Below are positions 61,565 through 64,000 of a DNA stretch of 64,000 nt, piece by piece (position 1 is the stretch's first letter; each line of letters starts with the position of its first letter). A program made the translations under genes and the position numbers. A model generated the notes under the pieces. It had not been told where the DNA came from. It worked only from the letters and a program-made list of their open reading frames with translations, and ran no database searches. Source of the DNA: Romboutsia_C sp015668195 (GTDB lineage Bacteria > Bacillota > Clostridia > Peptostreptococcales > Peptostreptococcaceae); the NCBI RefSeq assembly GCF_015668195.1, contig NZ_JADPFC010000001.1, positions 1,054,001-1,118,000 of the forward strand, in the 5' to 3' direction.

Positions 61565-61586
61565 TAAAAGGACATATGTCCCTTTA
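61565..61586. promoter_or_regulatory. Palindrome upstream of the crp-yjjI-yjjW operon
   Basis: TAAAAGGACAT/ATGTCCCTTTA is a 22-bp inverted repeat with one mismatched pair, 60 bp upstream of the regulator gene, of the size and symmetry of a Crp/Fnr dimer site. The rest of the 343-bp divergent gap to the HD gene is AT-rich with no clear signal. Confidence 0.5.
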
Positions 61587-61848
61587 GATTTTAAATAATG
61601 ATTACAATAATACCTATATTAAAAGAAATACGATTAGAAATAGATTTATTAAACTTACTTTAGACAATGTATTTCACTTTAAGTTTAATGAAACTATTTT
61701 ATAATTGGAAAATAATTAAATATTGTATATAATATAATCAAAGTTCGCAATTGTTATATAATATGAAATAAAGATATTTTAGATATCATATAGATAAATA
61801 TGAACTTGTTATAATATTTCATAAATAAAAATTCTAGGGGGACTTCGT

Positions 61849-62418
61849 ATGAATACAGCAACATTTCTAGAAATATTAACAGTAGCAGAAAAACTAAAAT
61901 GCAATACGAGACATTCATGGACATCGAGCGGACGCCATGAAAGTGTAGCAGAACATAGCTGGCGTATTGCATTAATGGCATTATTAATGCGTGATGAATT
62001 TCCAGAAATTGATATGGATAAGGTAATTCGTATGTGTTTGATTCATGATTTAGGGGAAGCCTTTACTGGTGATATTCCTGCTTTTGACAAGAAAGAAGAA
62101 GATAGTGAAAAAGAGGATGAGATATTTTTTAAGTGGATTGCAACTTTCCCTACTCCTTATCGTGAGGAATTCACAGATCTTTTAAAAGAAATGAATGAAC
62201 GTAAAACTGATGAAGCAAAGCTTTACAAAGCATTAGATAATTTAGAAGCAGTCATTCAGCACAACGAGGCGGATATTAGTACTTGGATTCCGCTAGAATA
62301 TGACTTACAGTTTACTTATGGTGCAGATAAGGTTAATTTCTCTCCTTATTTAAAAGAGCTTAAGAAAGAAATAGACAAAAAAACTACAGAAAAAATAGCT
62401 CAAAAGAATGAAGCTTAG
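61849..62418 (+). CDS. HD-domain phosphohydrolase (YfbR-like nucleotidase)
   Basis: The 189-residue protein has the HD motif: histidines in ESVAEHSWRIALMAL (H35 region), IHDLGEAFTGDIP (HD at about residues 68-69) and a later NLEAVIQHN aspartate/asparagine. It resembles bacterial deoxynucleotide 5'-nucleotidase YfbR. GGGGGAC lies five bases before the ATG. Its codons (CGT, GGC, GCG, CGG) are unlike its neighbours, which suggests later acquisition. It has its own terminator. Confidence 0.85.
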   Translation: MNTATFLEILTVAEKLKCNTRHSWTSSGRHESVAEHSWRIALMALLMRDEFPEIDMDKVIRMCLIHDLGEAFTGDIPAFDKKEEDSEKEDEIFFKWIATFPTPYREEFTDLLKEMNERKTDEAKLYKALDNLEAVIQHNEADISTWIPLEYDLQFTYGADKVNFSPYLKELKKEIDKKTTEKIAQKNEA

Positions 62419-62468
62419 TTATTTAAAATAAAGGCTATGTTAGCTAACTTTGTTATAAATAGCAATTT

Positions 62469-62524
62469 AAAATAACTCTATCTTAGTCATTGAAATATTA
62501 AATATACTAAGATAGAGTTATTTT
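62469..62524. terminator. Bidirectional terminator after the HD gene
   Basis: A 19-bp perfect stem (AAAATAACTCTATCTTAGT and complement) with an 18-nt loop separates the plus-strand HD gene from the minus-strand small protein gene. Confidence 0.9.
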
Positions 62525-62538
62525 CTAATTTATTAATA

Positions 62539-62679
62539 TTATTTTTTAATATCTTCTGTTGTAAGTATTGCTTTTTTATCTATACCTGAATATTGATAAC
62601 CTGTAACTTTAATTCCAACAAACCCAACTAATACTGCTAATGCTATTCCTATGATTATTTTTTTACCTTTTGATTTCAT
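62539..62679 (-). CDS. Small single-helix membrane protein (46 aa)
   Basis: The ATG at 62679 follows GGGGGAT and opens a 46-residue frame: a basic head MKSKGKK, a membrane helix IIIGIALAVLVGFVGI and a short hydrophilic tail ending EDIKK. The strong ribosome-binding site and the terminator 15 bp downstream support a real gene. It could be exported or a small membrane-anchored protein; function unknown. Confidence 0.65.
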   Translation of the reverse strand: MKSKGKKIIIGIALAVLVGFVGIKVTGYQYSGIDKKAILTTEDIKK

Positions 62680-62755
62680 TTTTTATCCCCCATGATATAT
62701 ATTTCCTTGAATTATTTTTCAGTTATAAAATAGTTATATAAAGTATACAACTATA

Positions 62756-62903
62756 CTATACACTTAACTTGTCCTTTAAATTATTTATCATTGACATAGT
62801 CTCATGATTTCCGCCTTTATCTGGATGATGTTTATGGCTTAATAATTTAATGGCTTCTTTTAGTAGTTTCTTTTCTTCTGTATTTATATCTAATTTTTGT
62901 CAT
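62756..62903 (-). pseudogene. Broken J-domain (DnaJ-like) gene fragment
   Basis: One frame encodes LLKEAIKLLSHKHHPDKGG.HETMSMINNLKDKLSV with the HPD motif of a J-domain, but it has no start codon: an upstream in-frame TGA precedes it. An ATG at 62903 is in the neighbouring frame and would join it if one base of the AAAAATT run were removed. No ribosome-binding site is visible. It looks like a decayed J-domain gene, about 46 residues; a sequencing error in the A-run is the alternative. Confidence 0.6.
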
Positions 62904-62964
62904 TACAAAAAATAAATTTAAATTATCTATATTTAGTTATTTGATTAAATTTTATTATAATTTA

Positions 62965-64000
62965 CTATAGCCTACCAAAGTCTCTAAATTTTTTAGGTGT
63001 CATTTCTGTAAACCTTTTAAATATTTTAGTAAAGTAGCTTTGATCGTTAAAATGTAGTAATACAGATATTTCTAAAATCGAATAGCCATCTGATAAAAGT
63101 AACCTTTTTGCCTCTTCAATTTTTTCTTTTAAAATATATTCACTTATAGTAATACCCATCTCTTTTTTAAAAAGCCTAGATATATAGCTAGGATTAAAAT
63201 TAATATGTTCACAAATATCCTCTAAAGATAGATTACTATATAAATTTTGATATATAAAAGAAATGCAAGCTAGTATTGGACTTGAAAAATTACTATTTTT
63301 TAAAATACGAACTCTATCTGCAAAATCACAAGCCATAGTTATTCTCAAATTATTCAAATCATTAAGTGCATTAAGCTCCTCAATATGTTGAATATAAGAA
63401 TCACTAAGTGTATATGCAACTTCAGGATTCATTCCACCAGAAATTGCAGCACGAGTTACTAAGGTAGCGGTAGTAATTAATAAGTTTTTAACTGATCTTA
63501 TTGAGTTATTCTTAGCTAAAATACCATAATTCCCATTTACAGGATCACCCAAAACTTTAATTAGTTTATCTTTGTTCCCAGTTCTTATACAGTCCATAAT
63601 TGCCTCTTCATACACAAATGAATGATGAAAAACATCATTTTGCCTAGCTAAAGTGGCTATATTTTCAAAGTTACTAGAAATATTACTGACTATATCATTG
63701 TTATAAGAATTTATTTGTATAACATCATCAAAATTTAACTTTTTATTGTAAATTAGATAATAAGATAAAATACTTGTATTTATAAATGTATTAAAGTCTA
63801 TAATTTGTAAAGAATTATAATAATTTAATAAAATATTCTTTTCTTCAAGGGTTATATTATGTTTAAAAATATTATCTATATTATCAAATTCAATTGGCTC
63901 ATAAAGGCAAGGTCCAATAATAAAAGTACCAATAAATTCATTATCAATACAAAGTCCAATAGATATTAAATTTTCCATATACTCTGTAGATTTAATTACA
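62965..64000 (-). CDS. AraC-family regulator (N-terminus may lie outside the window)
   Basis: The C-terminal 100 residues form an AraC helix-turn-helix pair: LSLEDICEHINFNPSYISRLFKKEMG and YSILEISVLLHFNDQSYFTKIFKRFTEMTPKKFR. The N-terminal 230 residues are a helical sensor domain of the kind fused to AraC domains in Clostridia, with no recognised ligand pocket. The first ATG (63978) has no good ribosome-binding site and the frame stays open to the window edge, so the true start may be further right. Targets unknown. Confidence 0.85.
   Translation of the reverse strand, partial: VIKSTEYMENLISIGLCIDNEFIGTFIIGPCLYEPIEFDNIDNIFKHNITLEEKNILLNYYNSLQIIDFNTFINTSILSYYLIYNKKLNFDDVIQINSYNNDIVSNISSNFENIATLARQNDVFHHSFVYEEAIMDCIRTGNKDKLIKVLGDPVNGNYGILAKNNSIRSVKNLLITTATLVTRAAISGGMNPEVAYTLSDSYIQHIEELNALNDLNNLRITMACDFADRVRILKNSNFSSPILACISFIYQNLYSNLSLEDICEHINFNPSYISRLFKKEMGITISEYILKEKIEEAKRLLLSDGYSILEISVLLHFNDQSYFTKIFKRFTEMTPKKFRDFGRL

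Overview
This window is AT-rich DNA from an anaerobic, amino-acid-fermenting Firmicute, most like the Peptostreptococcaceae/Clostridia. The evidence is a Stickland-type gene set, strong GGAGG/GGGGG ribosome-binding sites, heavy A/T third positions, glycyl-radical and ferredoxin enzymes, and a perfect CodY box. I cannot name the species. I see no rRNA, tRNA, CRISPR array or insertion sequence.

Region 1 (1-15420, minus strand) is a lysine-to-butyrate/acetate fermentation locus. In transcription order it reads crt, hbd, thlA, bcd, etfB, etfA, kal, kce, atoD, atoA, kdd, kamA, kamB, kamC. kamC runs off the left edge, and the lysine 5,6-aminomutase genes kamD/kamE are probably just outside. Upstream lies a smaller unit with a second kal-like gene and an NhaC-type antiporter, with a perfect CodY site between them. 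Together the genes convert lysine to beta-lysine, 3,5-diaminohexanoate and 3-keto-5-aminohexanoate, cleave that with acetyl-CoA to acetoacetate and 3-aminobutyryl-CoA, deaminate the latter to crotonyl-CoA, reduce it to butyryl-CoA, and move CoA to acetoacetate for thiolysis.

Region 2 (15588-27919, minus) has a DUF389 membrane protein and a methyltransferase, followed by one long operon: korD-korA-korB-korC-mcmA-mcmB-meaB-mce-mmdA-oadG-bccP-oadB. It encodes 2-oxoglutarate:ferredoxin oxidoreductase, B12-dependent methylmalonyl-CoA mutase with its GTPase chaperone, the epimerase, and a Na+-pumping methylmalonyl-CoA decarboxylase. This is a complete 2-oxoglutarate to propionyl-CoA route that yields reduced ferredoxin and a sodium gradient.

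Region 3 (28274-39862) is mixed: a DUF4178/DUF350/membrane aminopropyltransferase-like operon; a DUF2284 gene; a TetR regulator with a DHA2 efflux pump behind a well-formed promoter-operator; a zinc-ribbon protein with an Rpn-nuclease-like tail; a split ThrE exporter; an ABC-F antibiotic-resistance ATPase whose leader shows a three-codon upstream ORF and competing hairpins; and a small [2Fe-2S] protein.

Region 4 (40023-49522) has a YnjBCD-like ABC transporter next to a YnjE-like lipoprotein sulfurtransferase, an MFS pump, a lipoprotein, and an orphan NMT1-type binding protein. Region 5 (49648-64000) has an iron-sulfur protein, hypotheticals, DUF554, a YbaK/ProX deacylase, a SIR2-domain protein, YdeI/DUF1905 and VOC proteins, TldD/TldE, a Crp-YjjI-YjjW glycyl-radical operon, a compositionally distinct YfbR-like HD phosphohydrolase, a broken J-domain gene and an AraC regulator at the right edge.
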